NCBI GenBank assembly: GCA_028873795.1
Contig: JAPPNP010000054.1
Location: 19,708-83,707, forward strand
Source of the DNA: Chloroflexota bacterium
Lineage (GTDB): Bacteria > Chloroflexota > UBA11872
Reading direction: 5' to 3'
Length of the DNA stretch: 64,000 bases
The notes under the pieces were generated by a model. That model saw nothing but the letters and a program-made list of their open reading frames with translations, was not told the DNA's origin and searched no databases. Shown here piece by piece: positions 17,216-24,848 of this stretch (the stretch's first letter is position 1; every line of letters starts with the position of its first letter). The translations under genes and the position numbers were made by a program.

Positions 17216-18316
17216 ATGCCGACGCCTTCTCCGAACGTGCCGCAAGTTGCGCCCTTGACGGCCAGTCAGATCGCCCAATTCAAGCGCGACGGCGTTCTCG
17301 TGCTTCCGGCGGTGCTCGACCCCGAGCTTTGCCGCCGCGCCCGGGACGACATGTGGGAGACGATTGCGGCGGACCTGCCCCGCATGAAGCGAGACGATCC
17401 CTCGACGTGGGGTCCGATCACTGAAGAGGAAACCGCCGGCTTCAGCACCCGGCGTCCCGCCGACGGCGGCGAGCCGCTCTTGAGCGGCAAGGGCTACCGG
17501 TTGACTATTCGCAATGGGTCTGAAGATCTCGCGCTCGACCTTGGTCCGCGGGCGGCGTGGCAGGTCGCCGAGCAACTGCTCGGGAAGGACACGGTGGTAT
17601 GGCCCGCCGGTCAGGACCAGTCGGGGTTTGCGACGGGCCCCTGCTTTATGGACGACGGCGCCATGGAGAGCCTTGCGAGTCACCTGGGCCGGCAGATCGA
17701 GAATTATCGGGAAGCCGCGAGTTACACGACGGAGGACTTGCGGGTGCCCAAGACCGGACCGGTGTGGATGAACGGACAAGGGACACGCGGCCTGTATTGC
17801 ACGCTGCCGAACAGCCCCTCGCCAGGGCCGAACTGGCGCGGCTCCCATTCCGACGGCCCGTGCTACGGCAGGACACGCCTACAGTTCGCCGCCTACATCG
17901 ACGACCTTCCGCCCGCCTCCGGCGGCTTCACCGTGTGGCCGGGCAGCCACACGCGGATTTGGGAGCAGCAGTGGAAGGCCTTTCATGAGCACGGGACGAC
18001 GCACACGGGCCAGCGCGAGCAGATGCGCATGGCGGGGGGCTATGACGCGCTTCCAGACCCGCTCTTCGAACAGATCAAGGCCGATACCCAGCCCTTCGAG
18101 ACGCATGGGCCGGCTGGCACCTTGGTCTTGTGGCACACGAAGATTCTGCACATCCCCGGACAGAATCAATCCAGCGACGTCATCCGCCAGGCCACGATCT
18201 ACGGCTATCTCAAAACGCTAGAGTCGCTCTCCGATGCGCTGGCGATGGACGATGACGGCGGCGGCATCTGGCGCGACTGGTCCGATGAGGTGCGCGCGAT
18301 CGACGAGCGAAGCTAG
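17216..18316 (+). CDS. Phytanoyl-CoA dioxygenase (PhyH) family protein
   Basis: A 366-residue Fe(II)/2-oxoglutarate oxygenase of the PhyH family. ATG 17216 is used, with AAGGAC upstream; the track start at 17189 adds nine residues. The N-terminus TASQIAQFKRDGVLVLPAVLDPE is characteristic. The iron-binding HxD is in WRGSHSDGPCYG near residue 210, and the distal His lies in TLVLWHTKILH, with an Arg in SSDVIRQATIYGY for 2-oxoglutarate. FTVWPGSHTRIWE is the usual family signature. The substrate may be a modified sugar, amino acid or other small molecule; PhyH proteins of this type are numerous in marine bacteria. Followed by a BNR protein on the same strand. Confidence 0.88.
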   Translation: MPTPSPNVPQVAPLTASQIAQFKRDGVLVLPAVLDPELCRRARDDMWETIAADLPRMKRDDPSTWGPITEEETAGFSTRRPADGGEPLLSGKGYRLTIRNGSEDLALDLGPRAAWQVAEQLLGKDTVVWPAGQDQSGFATGPCFMDDGAMESLASHLGRQIENYREAASYTTEDLRVPKTGPVWMNGQGTRGLYCTLPNSPSPGPNWRGSHSDGPCYGRTRLQFAAYIDDLPPASGGFTVWPGSHTRIWEQQWKAFHEHGTTHTGQREQMRMAGGYDALPDPLFEQIKADTQPFETHGPAGTLVLWHTKILHIPGQNQSSDVIRQATIYGYLKTLESLSDALAMDDDGGGIWRDWSDEVRAIDERS

Positions 18317-18564
18317 ACGGGGAGAGAACGCTCGCGGAGAAGAAAGGCCGCCTAGCACGCCCTGGATAACGGCCTTGCGGTGCGCCAGGCCGGTGGCCTG
18401 ACATCCTGGCCGCCGCGGGGGCTGGATTGAGCTGTCGCCATGCCCGGGTAGGAGTCGCCGTGGGGCAATGAGTGGCGCCCATGGCGGGTGATCGCTCCCG
18501 TGGTGCCGAGCGCTACCCCGAACCGCGTAAAGTGGACCCCACTCGTTGCCGGCGGAGTCGCCAC

Positions 18565-19656
18565 ATGGCAATCACCAAGCCCAACGGCCGGCGCGAGGCG
18601 CTCGGCCGGGGCTCCTATACGTTCCCTGGTCTCACCGTGCAGGTCGAGCGCACGGAGACTCTGATTCCCGTGCATGAGAATCAGTGCCCCTGCGGCTTCC
18701 TCTTTCAGCTGGCCAATGGTGAGTTGGTGGTGGGCGGGCCACGCACCGTCGAGCCCGAGCTCACCTGGCGCCGGTCGCGTGACGGCGGCGAGACGTGGTA
18801 CGCCGCGCCCGCCTGGCCCAGCTTCTACGTGCACCAGTTCGACGACGGCGAGCTGCTGCACGTGGGAACGCCCGGCGAACCGTGGCTGACGCGCGGCGAC
18901 GCGCCGGGCGCCTATCGCTTTTCGATCCATCGCTCACACGACAACGGCCAGACGCATGCCCCGGAATCGGCGCTGATCTCGGGTGTTCCCGAGCTGGCGG
19001 TGGAAGACAGCGAGAAATGGGGGCGGCACGTCTGGGCGTATGTGGATCACGGCCTAGTCGCGCTCCGCGACGGGAGCCTCCTGGCCACCGTGCTCGGGAA
19101 GTTCGCCGGCGACGTCAAGCATCGGGTGTTCGTCATTCGCTCGGACGATCGCGGAGCAACCTGGCGATTTCGCGCGAGCGTGGCCTTTGACCTCAACCCG
19201 ACCCACACGCACCACATCGAGGGATTCACCGAGCCCGACTTGCTGGCGCTGCCGAACGGCGACCTGCTGTGTTTCATGCGCACCGGTGGGCGATACGAGG
19301 GGCGGCACACCGCGCTCGCCATGAGCCGGTCCGCCGACGACGGTCACTCGTGGAGCGCTCCGGAACCCGTCGCCGACCGCGGCGTCTTGCCCAAGGCCTG
19401 CCGCATGACGAACGGCGTGCTCGCCGTGATCTATGGCAGACCTGGCGACTGGCTCGCCTTCAGCCGCGACGACGGCCACACCTGGATGGGGCACACCTGT
19501 CTCAACCTGGGCACCCAGGCCTGGGACTGCGGCAACTACGATTGGGTGATCGAGGTGGCGCCCGACACGCTGCTGGCCGCCTATGCCGAGACGGACCGAA
19601 ACGACCCGCGTCGCAGCGCCATTCTCGGAACCTGGATAACCGTGAAGCCGACCTAA
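18565..19656 (+). CDS. Sialidase-fold (BNR/Asp-box) beta-propeller protein
   Basis: A 363-residue protein starting at ATG 18565 (MAITKPNGRREALG). The track ORF from 18472 adds Arg-rich non-conserved residues. At least five Asp-box type motifs mark propeller blades: SRDGGETWYA, SHDNGQTHAP, SDDRGATWRF, SADDGHSWSA and SRDDGHTWMG. HTHHIEGFTEPDLLALPNGDLLCFMR is the conserved centre also seen in the tandem cluster at 48-54 kb. No signal peptide is visible. Sialidase activity is not shown; many relatives have unknown glycan or small-molecule substrates. It ends in a hairpin shared with the convergent membrane-protein gene. Confidence 0.82.
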   Translation: MAITKPNGRREALGRGSYTFPGLTVQVERTETLIPVHENQCPCGFLFQLANGELVVGGPRTVEPELTWRRSRDGGETWYAAPAWPSFYVHQFDDGELLHVGTPGEPWLTRGDAPGAYRFSIHRSHDNGQTHAPESALISGVPELAVEDSEKWGRHVWAYVDHGLVALRDGSLLATVLGKFAGDVKHRVFVIRSDDRGATWRFRASVAFDLNPTHTHHIEGFTEPDLLALPNGDLLCFMRTGGRYEGRHTALAMSRSADDGHSWSAPEPVADRGVLPKACRMTNGVLAVIYGRPGDWLAFSRDDGHTWMGHTCLNLGTQAWDCGNYDWVIEVAPDTLLAAYAETDRNDPRRSAILGTWITVKPT

Positions 19657-19674
19657 CCGGTTCTGGTCAGCGGC

Positions 19675-19699
19675 CCGAGTGGGGTTGAAATCCCCTCGG
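19675..19699. terminator. Bidirectional terminator-like hairpin
   Basis: CCGAGTGGGG, loop TTGAAAT, CCCCTCGG: an 8-bp GC-rich stem with a two-base bulge, midway between convergent stops at 19656 and 19704. Confidence 0.5.
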
Positions 19700-19703
19700 C
19701 TGG

Positions 19704-20306
19704 CTAGCGGGCGACGCCGTGGCGATGGGCCGGATCGATCACCCGCCGCACGCGGGCGGGGAACAGGCTCACGATGCGCGGCGCCATGTGGCGCATGCGC
19801 CTGGCGATGTGGCGACGCAGATAGATCATGCTGACGACCATGGCGAGCAGCGAGCCGAGCGCGGCCATGGCGCCCAGAGCGCCGCCAAACATCAGGCCCG
19901 CCAGAGCGCCGTTGGCGGCGCCAAGCGGCACCACATCGACTCGGGTATAGAACGACTTGAAGCCAAAGCCCCAGTCCACGCCCCAACCTTGGGAAACGTC
20001 CATGCCGGCGACCATGCCGGCGGTCGCGGCCACCGCTAGGCCGACGCCGAGCGCCCAGGTCACCCCGGCCACGTTCTTGAACAGCAGGCCCCAGACGAGG
20101 CCGAAGCCGATGAAGCTGAAGACTGGGATGTGCACGGTCATGTTGAGGTTGTAGAGATCGCCCTCGTCAATGACTTGGGGGGCGGTGAATACCAGCGGCA
20201 TCCAGATCGCGGCGATGATCGCCCCGATGACCAACCCGACCTTGAATCCGCCCCATCCGCGCAGCCAGTCGGTGACGGTCTTGTTTTCGGCGAGGTCGTA
20301 GAGCAC
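19704..20306 (-). CDS. Hypothetical membrane protein, paralogue 1
   Basis: A 200-residue protein with four or five hydrophobic segments; no named family recognised. It starts at GTG 20306, with AGGAAAG 9 bases upstream, giving MLYDLAENKTVTDWLRG. Visible features: an N-terminal WLRGWGGFKVG motif leading into the first membrane helix, a conserved SQGWGVDWGFGFKSFYTRVDV stretch predicted outside the membrane, and a basic C-terminus (RRHIARRMRHMAP, PARVRRVIDPAHR) probably in the cytoplasm. The neighbouring gene at 20426 encodes the same layout, so these are tandem duplicates. Confidence 0.7.
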   Translation of the reverse strand: MLYDLAENKTVTDWLRGWGGFKVGLVIGAIIAAIWMPLVFTAPQVIDEGDLYNLNMTVHIPVFSFIGFGLVWGLLFKNVAGVTWALGVGLAVAATAGMVAGMDVSQGWGVDWGFGFKSFYTRVDVVPLGAANGALAGLMFGGALGAMAALGSLLAMVVSMIYLRRHIARRMRHMAPRIVSLFPARVRRVIDPAHRHGVAR

Positions 20307-20425
20307 CGTCGGTGCTTTCCTATGGTCCGACGCGTGCGAGCACGGCGTTCGCGCCGACCGTGTGCGGGCGATGCATCAGCCACGCACTCAACATCTGGGT
20401 GTCGGCAACCGTGAAGTGAGGACGA

Positions 20426-21025
20426 CTAGCTGTCGCTGCCGAAACGGTAGGCCGGATCGATCACCTGCCGAACCCGCACGGGGAACCGGGCCACGAGGCC
20501 GGGTGCCACGCCGCGCATGCGCTTGGCGACGATGCGGCGAATAAACAAAGTGATGGCGATCGCGGCGCCAAACGCTAGGAGGATGGTGGTGGCTGCCACG
20601 GCGCCGAGATGGATGAGCCCCTTGACCGCACCGACGGCAAACCCCTGTGGCTCGACGTCGATGGGGTTATAGAACGTCTTTACGCCGAATTCCCAGTCCA
20701 GGGACCAGCCCAGGCCGGCGGCCAGTCCTTCGGACATGCCGGCGCCGACGCCCATGACCAGGCCGAAGCCAAGCAGCCAGGCAACTCCAGCGGCCAGGCG
20801 GAATAAGAGACCCCAAATGACGCCGGCGGCGAGAATGGCGGCGATGGGAACCGGTATGGCCATCGAGAACCCATAAAACTCGCCCACGTAGAACAGCGGC
20901 GAGGCATATGAAATCGCCAGGTAGATGATCGAGACGAAGGCACCGATGTAGAGCCCAACCTTGAACCCTCCACGGCCGCGCAGCCAGTCGGTGAGCATCT
21001 TGTTCTCGGCAAGGTCGTAGGGCAC
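20426..21025 (-). CDS. Hypothetical membrane protein, paralogue 2
   Basis: A 199-residue paralogue of the adjacent protein. GTG 21025 is preferred to the track GTG at 21040: GAGG lies 9 bases upstream and the N-terminus PYDLAENKMLTDWLRGRGGFKVG then aligns with LYDLAENKTVTDWLRGWGGFKVG next door. The extracellular-type segment is LGWSLDWEFGVKTFYNPIDVEPQG, and the C-terminus again ends FPVRVRQVIDPAYR. The two genes have diverged in their middle helices more than in these end motifs, so the conserved parts probably matter for function or pairing. Possibly a heteromeric membrane complex. Confidence 0.7.
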   Translation of the reverse strand: MPYDLAENKMLTDWLRGRGGFKVGLYIGAFVSIIYLAISYASPLFYVGEFYGFSMAIPVPIAAILAAGVIWGLLFRLAAGVAWLLGFGLVMGVGAGMSEGLAAGLGWSLDWEFGVKTFYNPIDVEPQGFAVGAVKGLIHLGAVAATTILLAFGAAIAITLFIRRIVAKRMRGVAPGLVARFPVRVRQVIDPAYRFGSDS

Positions 21026-21192
21026 TGGCGCACACCTCACACTCTGAGCCGACGGACGGGCATCGGCGCCGAAACCTAGCCGCTATCGTGCCACGTCAGG
21101 CAGGGGCGCTGCGATTCCCGCGCCATAACGCACGCCTGCGGCCGCTGTGCGATCTTCAGTCCGCGCTGCCGGCTGCCGAGGGAAAAAGGCCC

Positions 21193-22416
21193 ATGCCGCT
21201 GTTTGGAGAGCTCAAGCGTCCGGCGGATGCGGGCGAAATCCGATCGCTGACCTTTGACGAAACCGAGTTTCAGCGGCGGCATGCGGCGCTGCGGACCGCC
21301 ATGGCGGAAGAGGGCCTGGACGCGCTTGTGTGCACTTTCGCGCCCAGCGTCTGCTATGTCAGCGGCTACGAGACGCTGGCGTCGTTCGTGCCGGCGTTCC
21401 TCATCGTCGGAATCGACCGCGAGCCCACGCTGCTGGTGGACGACTTCGAGGCCTTCAACGCCATGGTCTCGAGTTGGGTCGAGGACGTGGTCACCTATCC
21501 GTGGTCGGAGGACCCCGCCGGTGCGCTGGTCGAAGTCTTGCGCAATCGCGGTTGGGCCAACGCGCGGCTCGGCTGGGAGCACCATCAGCACGGCGGGGCG
21601 CACCAGAGCTATCTGCACGCGGCGGAGTCGGTGGGCGGCTCGTGGAGCTACGTCCACTGGCTGGTGGACGGGGTGCGGGCACGGAAGAGCGCCGCCGAGA
21701 TTGCGGCCATTCGGTCTGCCGGGGCGATCACGCCGCGCGGATTCGACGCCGCCAGGGCTGAGCTGCGCCCCGACGCGCCGGATACGGCCGTCGCGGCGGC
21801 GGCCTACCAGGCGCTGGTGGGCGCGGGCAGCGAGCGCATGTCGATTCAGCCCATCATCACCGCCGGCCGAAACTCCGGCATTCCGCACACCACGTTTGGG
21901 CGTTCGCGGCTCACGCCCGGCCATCCGGTGATTCTGGAGTGGGGCGCCTGCGTCAAGCGCTACACCGCGCCCATGATCCGCACCGTCGTGATCGGCGAGT
22001 TGGCCGATCCGGTGTGGGACGCGATGTACGCGGCCTGCGTCGCGGCGGTGGAACGGACGATCGCCGGCATGCGGCCCGGCGTGTCCACGCTGGAGCTAGG
22101 CGAGCACGCCACCGAGCCGCTGGCCGAGCTGCCGTCGCGCGTGTTCAGGGACGGAAATCGCGGGTATTCGGTGGGCTTGAGCTTCGAGCCGGACTGGATG
22201 GACGTGCCCGGCTTGCAGATTTGTCCCCGCAGCGGCCGAACCGAGCGATCAGTGGCCACCTACCCGACGCTCGAGGAGGGCCACGTGTTTCACGTGCGGG
22301 CGGTGACGCGCGACGTGGGCCGTGCGGGCGTGGGCGTAAGCGAAACGGTGGCCGTCACCGCCGACGGCTGCGAGGTGCTCACCGACTACTCGCGCCACCC
22401 GATTGGCCTCAGCTAG
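21193..22416 (+). CDS. M24 family creatinase-like protein, metal ligands replaced
   Basis: A 407-residue protein starting MPLFGELKRPADAGE at ATG 21193, after AAAAAGG. The track start at 21088 adds Arg/Pro-rich sequence. The N-terminal domain carries DALVCTFAPSVCYVSGYET and the C-terminal domain IITAGRNSGIPHTTFGR. As in the M24 gene at 14485, metal positions are changed: PVILEWGACVKRYTAPMIRT has Glu in place of the first Asp and TAPMIRT instead of an Asp-containing motif. GYSVGLSFEPDWMD replaces the usual GHGIG motif. It is therefore probably metal-independent like creatinase. Followed 66 bases on by an oxidoreductase gene. Confidence 0.85.
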   Translation: MPLFGELKRPADAGEIRSLTFDETEFQRRHAALRTAMAEEGLDALVCTFAPSVCYVSGYETLASFVPAFLIVGIDREPTLLVDDFEAFNAMVSSWVEDVVTYPWSEDPAGALVEVLRNRGWANARLGWEHHQHGGAHQSYLHAAESVGGSWSYVHWLVDGVRARKSAAEIAAIRSAGAITPRGFDAARAELRPDAPDTAVAAAAYQALVGAGSERMSIQPIITAGRNSGIPHTTFGRSRLTPGHPVILEWGACVKRYTAPMIRTVVIGELADPVWDAMYAACVAAVERTIAGMRPGVSTLELGEHATEPLAELPSRVFRDGNRGYSVGLSFEPDWMDVPGLQICPRSGRTERSVATYPTLEEGHVFHVRAVTRDVGRAGVGVSETVAVTADGCEVLTDYSRHPIGLS

Positions 22417-22482
22417 CGAGGGGGTGTCCGTGCGCTATGTTGCCGCTTGGCGGGCGATTGAAGTCCAGGACTAGTGAGCGCA

Positions 22483-23538
22483 ATGGACACAGCACGGATC
22501 GGGGTCGTCGGCACTGGATGGTGGGCCACCGAGGCGCACATTCCGGGGCTCATCGAGCATCCGCTGGCCGAGGTTCCGGCGCTTTGCGATCTGGACGCGG
22601 CACGCGCGGCGCGGGCGGCCGAGCACTACGGCGTAGCCTCGGTCTACGACGACCTCGACCGCATGCTGGCGCGGGAATCCCTGGACGGCGTGGTCATTGC
22701 CAGCAGCAACGCCACGCATTTCGAGCTGGCGCGCCGGGCCATCGATGCGGGTCTGCACGTGCTGATCGAGAAGCCAATGACGGAAACCGCGCCCGAGGGC
22801 CGGGTGCTGCTGGAGGCCGCCGAGCGCGCCGGCACCGAAATTGTCGTCGGCCACACGTTTCATTACACGCGCCTGGCGCGGCGCGCCCGCGAGTTGATCA
22901 CCGGCGGAGCGATCGGCGAGGTCGAATTGGTCCATAGCCTTTTCGCCAGCTCCGCCATCCAGCTCGTGCGGCAGCCGGACGTGTTCGAGGGCTGGGCCTT
23001 TCCGGTGCACGGCCCGACCGGACAAAACTTCAGCGCCCACGGGCAGGGGCAAAATCAGCTCACGCATTCGGCGGCGCTGGCGGCCTTCGTGATTGACGAC
23101 GGTCCCGAGTCGGTCCACGGGTATATGTCGAATCTCGAAGTGCCCGTCGACGCGGTGGACGTGCTGAGCGTGCGCTTCACCCGCGGCGCGTTGGGCACGC
23201 TGGCCAGCGTCGGGACCAAGCCCAACGACGACACCCCCCACAACGAGCTGCGCATCTTTGGCTCCAAGGGCTGGATGGAGATTGACATGGAGCGGGCGCC
23301 GCTGCTGACGCTGCACCGCTACGACGGCGGCGACGAGCAGCTGCGCGAGGACGACCCCTCGATGCACTACCCGCTGCGGGCGCCGGCCCGGAATCTGGCC
23401 GACGTGGCGCTCGGCCGCGCGCCGAACCTGTCGCCCGGATCGATCGCCCAGTGGTCGGTGGAGATCGTCGACGCGGCCTATCGCTCGGCGGCCAGCGGCG
23501 GGCCCGTGACTATCGCGGAGCTCTATCGAACGGCGTAG
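22483..23538 (+). CDS. Gfo/Idh/MocA family oxidoreductase
   Basis: A 351-residue dehydrogenase. ATG 22483 is chosen; the track GTG at 22474 is three bases from AGGA and also possible. The Rossmann start is GVVGTGWWATEAHIPGL, followed by LIEKPMTETAPEGR near residue 100 and GHTFHYTRLARRAREL. The C-terminal sheet has VLSVRFTRGALGTLASVG and LRIFGSKGWMEIDME. GQNQLTHSAALAAFVI occupies the usual catalytic His region. It lies downstream of the M24 gene on the same strand and the two are probably co-transcribed. The substrate is unknown. Confidence 0.9.
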   Translation: MDTARIGVVGTGWWATEAHIPGLIEHPLAEVPALCDLDAARAARAAEHYGVASVYDDLDRMLARESLDGVVIASSNATHFELARRAIDAGLHVLIEKPMTETAPEGRVLLEAAERAGTEIVVGHTFHYTRLARRARELITGGAIGEVELVHSLFASSAIQLVRQPDVFEGWAFPVHGPTGQNFSAHGQGQNQLTHSAALAAFVIDDGPESVHGYMSNLEVPVDAVDVLSVRFTRGALGTLASVGTKPNDDTPHNELRIFGSKGWMEIDMERAPLLTLHRYDGGDEQLREDDPSMHYPLRAPARNLADVALGRAPNLSPGSIAQWSVEIVDAAYRSAASGGPVTIAELYRTA

Positions 23539-23590
23539 TATGCGTTACGCCGTCCCGGTTTGGAATCCCGAATGTTGCCGTCTTGTCTCT

Positions 23591-23614
23591 CCGAACGAAT
23601 GTTAGGAATCTAAG
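23591..23614. repeat. Family C repeat (degenerate)
   Basis: CCGAACGAATGTTAGGAATCTAAGG; one arm of the repeat seen complete at 28550-28630. Confidence 0.5.
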
Positions 23615-23727
23615 GGCGTTGCGCGTTCTTCCCACTCTTGGATTCCCCGCCTACCGCTTATTTCGGTCTCAAAGTTAAGCGCCGAACATGCCAAGAGACT
23701 CCCGCTCCCTCGGTGTGAGATTCCTCG

Positions 23728-23748
23728 CGCCGCACCCCCAGTGCGGCG
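23728..23748. terminator. Bidirectional terminator-like hairpin
   Basis: CGCCGCAC, loop CCCCA, GTGCGGCG: a perfect 8-bp stem between the convergent stops at 23538 and 23762. No T tract follows. Confidence 0.45.
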
Positions 23749-23761
23749 ATCTGAGGCGCAA

Positions 23762-24793
23762 CTAGCTCCCGATGAACGCTGATTCCGGGTAGAAGTCTCG
23801 CCAGGCCCAGTCGAACGAGGATGTCCACGGCACTGGGCTAAGGGCTTGGCCCGCCAGCGGGCCGCTGAGCGCCAGACCGTTGACCGCGCTCCAGACTGTG
23901 CCCGTCTCGTGATCGCGCAGGGTGTCGTCGCCCGCTGGGTCGAAGTTCAGCACGCGGTTCGCCACTCGACGCAAGTAGGCCCGCACGGTGCCTGTGGCCT
24001 CATCGACCCAGACCAGCACGGGCTCATCGCCGACCGTCAGCTGCACCAATCCCGCGACCCGCGCGTGGCCGAATTCGACCGCCGCGGCCGCGTCCCCCAG
24101 GGCGAGGCCGACTACCCAGTTCTCGCGAGGCGTCGCCAGGACGAGGCGCGGACCGCTCAGGCCGTTGGCCAGCACCCGCGCGTCGGGATGGCGCGCGCGG
24201 AACCCGGCCCAGGTGTCAAGGGTCGAAGGAATTTGCGTGAGGGTCGCACCTCGAAGCTCGCCGACCAGGGCCCGGCCAATCGGCTGGCTCCAGATGCTGC
24301 CCGTCGAATGGTCGAACCACGTCATGGCGGTCTTGTACAGCGCGCCCTGATTGCCAAAGACCAGCGACTGGCCCTCGAATCGCCGGTCGTGCACGAGACC
24401 GGTGTAGCAAAGCGGTCACCAGGTGACGAGCACCGGCGTGCCGCCGACGACGTCGTTGACCATCTCGCGCCGGTTGAGCGTGGTGACCGGATAGGCGCGG
24501 GCCTCACCGCCGATCACGAGTCCGATGACCAGCTCATCCGGCTGCAGCGGCGCATCGACGGCGGCAACGAACTGCGGCGCGTAGATGGGCGGGATGGCGT
24601 CGCGGCTGAGGCGCTGGTCGTAGGCCGAATCGAACATCATCCGCTCGTGCGGATCGGGGAGGTCCTGCGGCGGCCGTGCGACTCGCGAAGCCTCCGGCGA
24701 GCCGCGAATCGCCCACACCAGGGCCAGCGCACCCACTGCTGCCAGGGTCAGCCCGACTGCGACCACTGCCGCGATTCCTAGTCGACGCCGCAT
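23762..24793 (-). CDS. DUF3179 protein with in-frame TGA at the conserved Cys (candidate selenoprotein)
   Basis: The track splits this gene in two, but the frame is continuous through a single TGA at 24418-24416. The upstream half has an N-terminal membrane anchor (GIAAVVAVGLTLAAVGALALVW), then LVIGGEARAYPVTTLN and MVNDVVGGTPVLVTW. Directly after VTW come the TGA and PLCYTGLVHDRRFEGQ. DUF3179 proteins normally read VT(Y/W)CPLC, so the TGA replaces the first Cys of the CxxC. The second half (SIWSQPIGRAL) is also family-typical with no frameshift. Translation as selenocysteine gives 343 residues (UxxC, redox-like). The alternatives are a nonsense mutation or a sequencing error. The function of DUF3179 is unknown; extracytoplasmic location is likely. 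Confidence 0.8.
24383..24402 (-). promoter_or_regulatory. Candidate bacterial SECIS-like hairpin
   Basis: On the coding strand CCGGTC, loop TCGTGCAC, GACCGG form a perfect 6-bp stem. The stem begins 13 bases after the in-frame TGA and the loop 19 bases after it, a spacing compatible with bacterial SECIS elements. The loop holds G residues. Short GC hairpins are common in such DNA, so this is supportive only. Confidence 0.4.
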
Positions 24794-24848
24794 GCCGTTT
24801 CAAGCCGATGCCCGCCGACGCACACGCGGCGGGCGATGGGACCGAGGC

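Noticed and set aside
23762-24793. Treating the DUF3179 gene as two separate genes or a plain pseudogene
   Set aside because: The frame does not shift, only one stop intervenes, and that stop is at the conserved Cys codon, so a selenocysteine reading is the better working model, though not proven.
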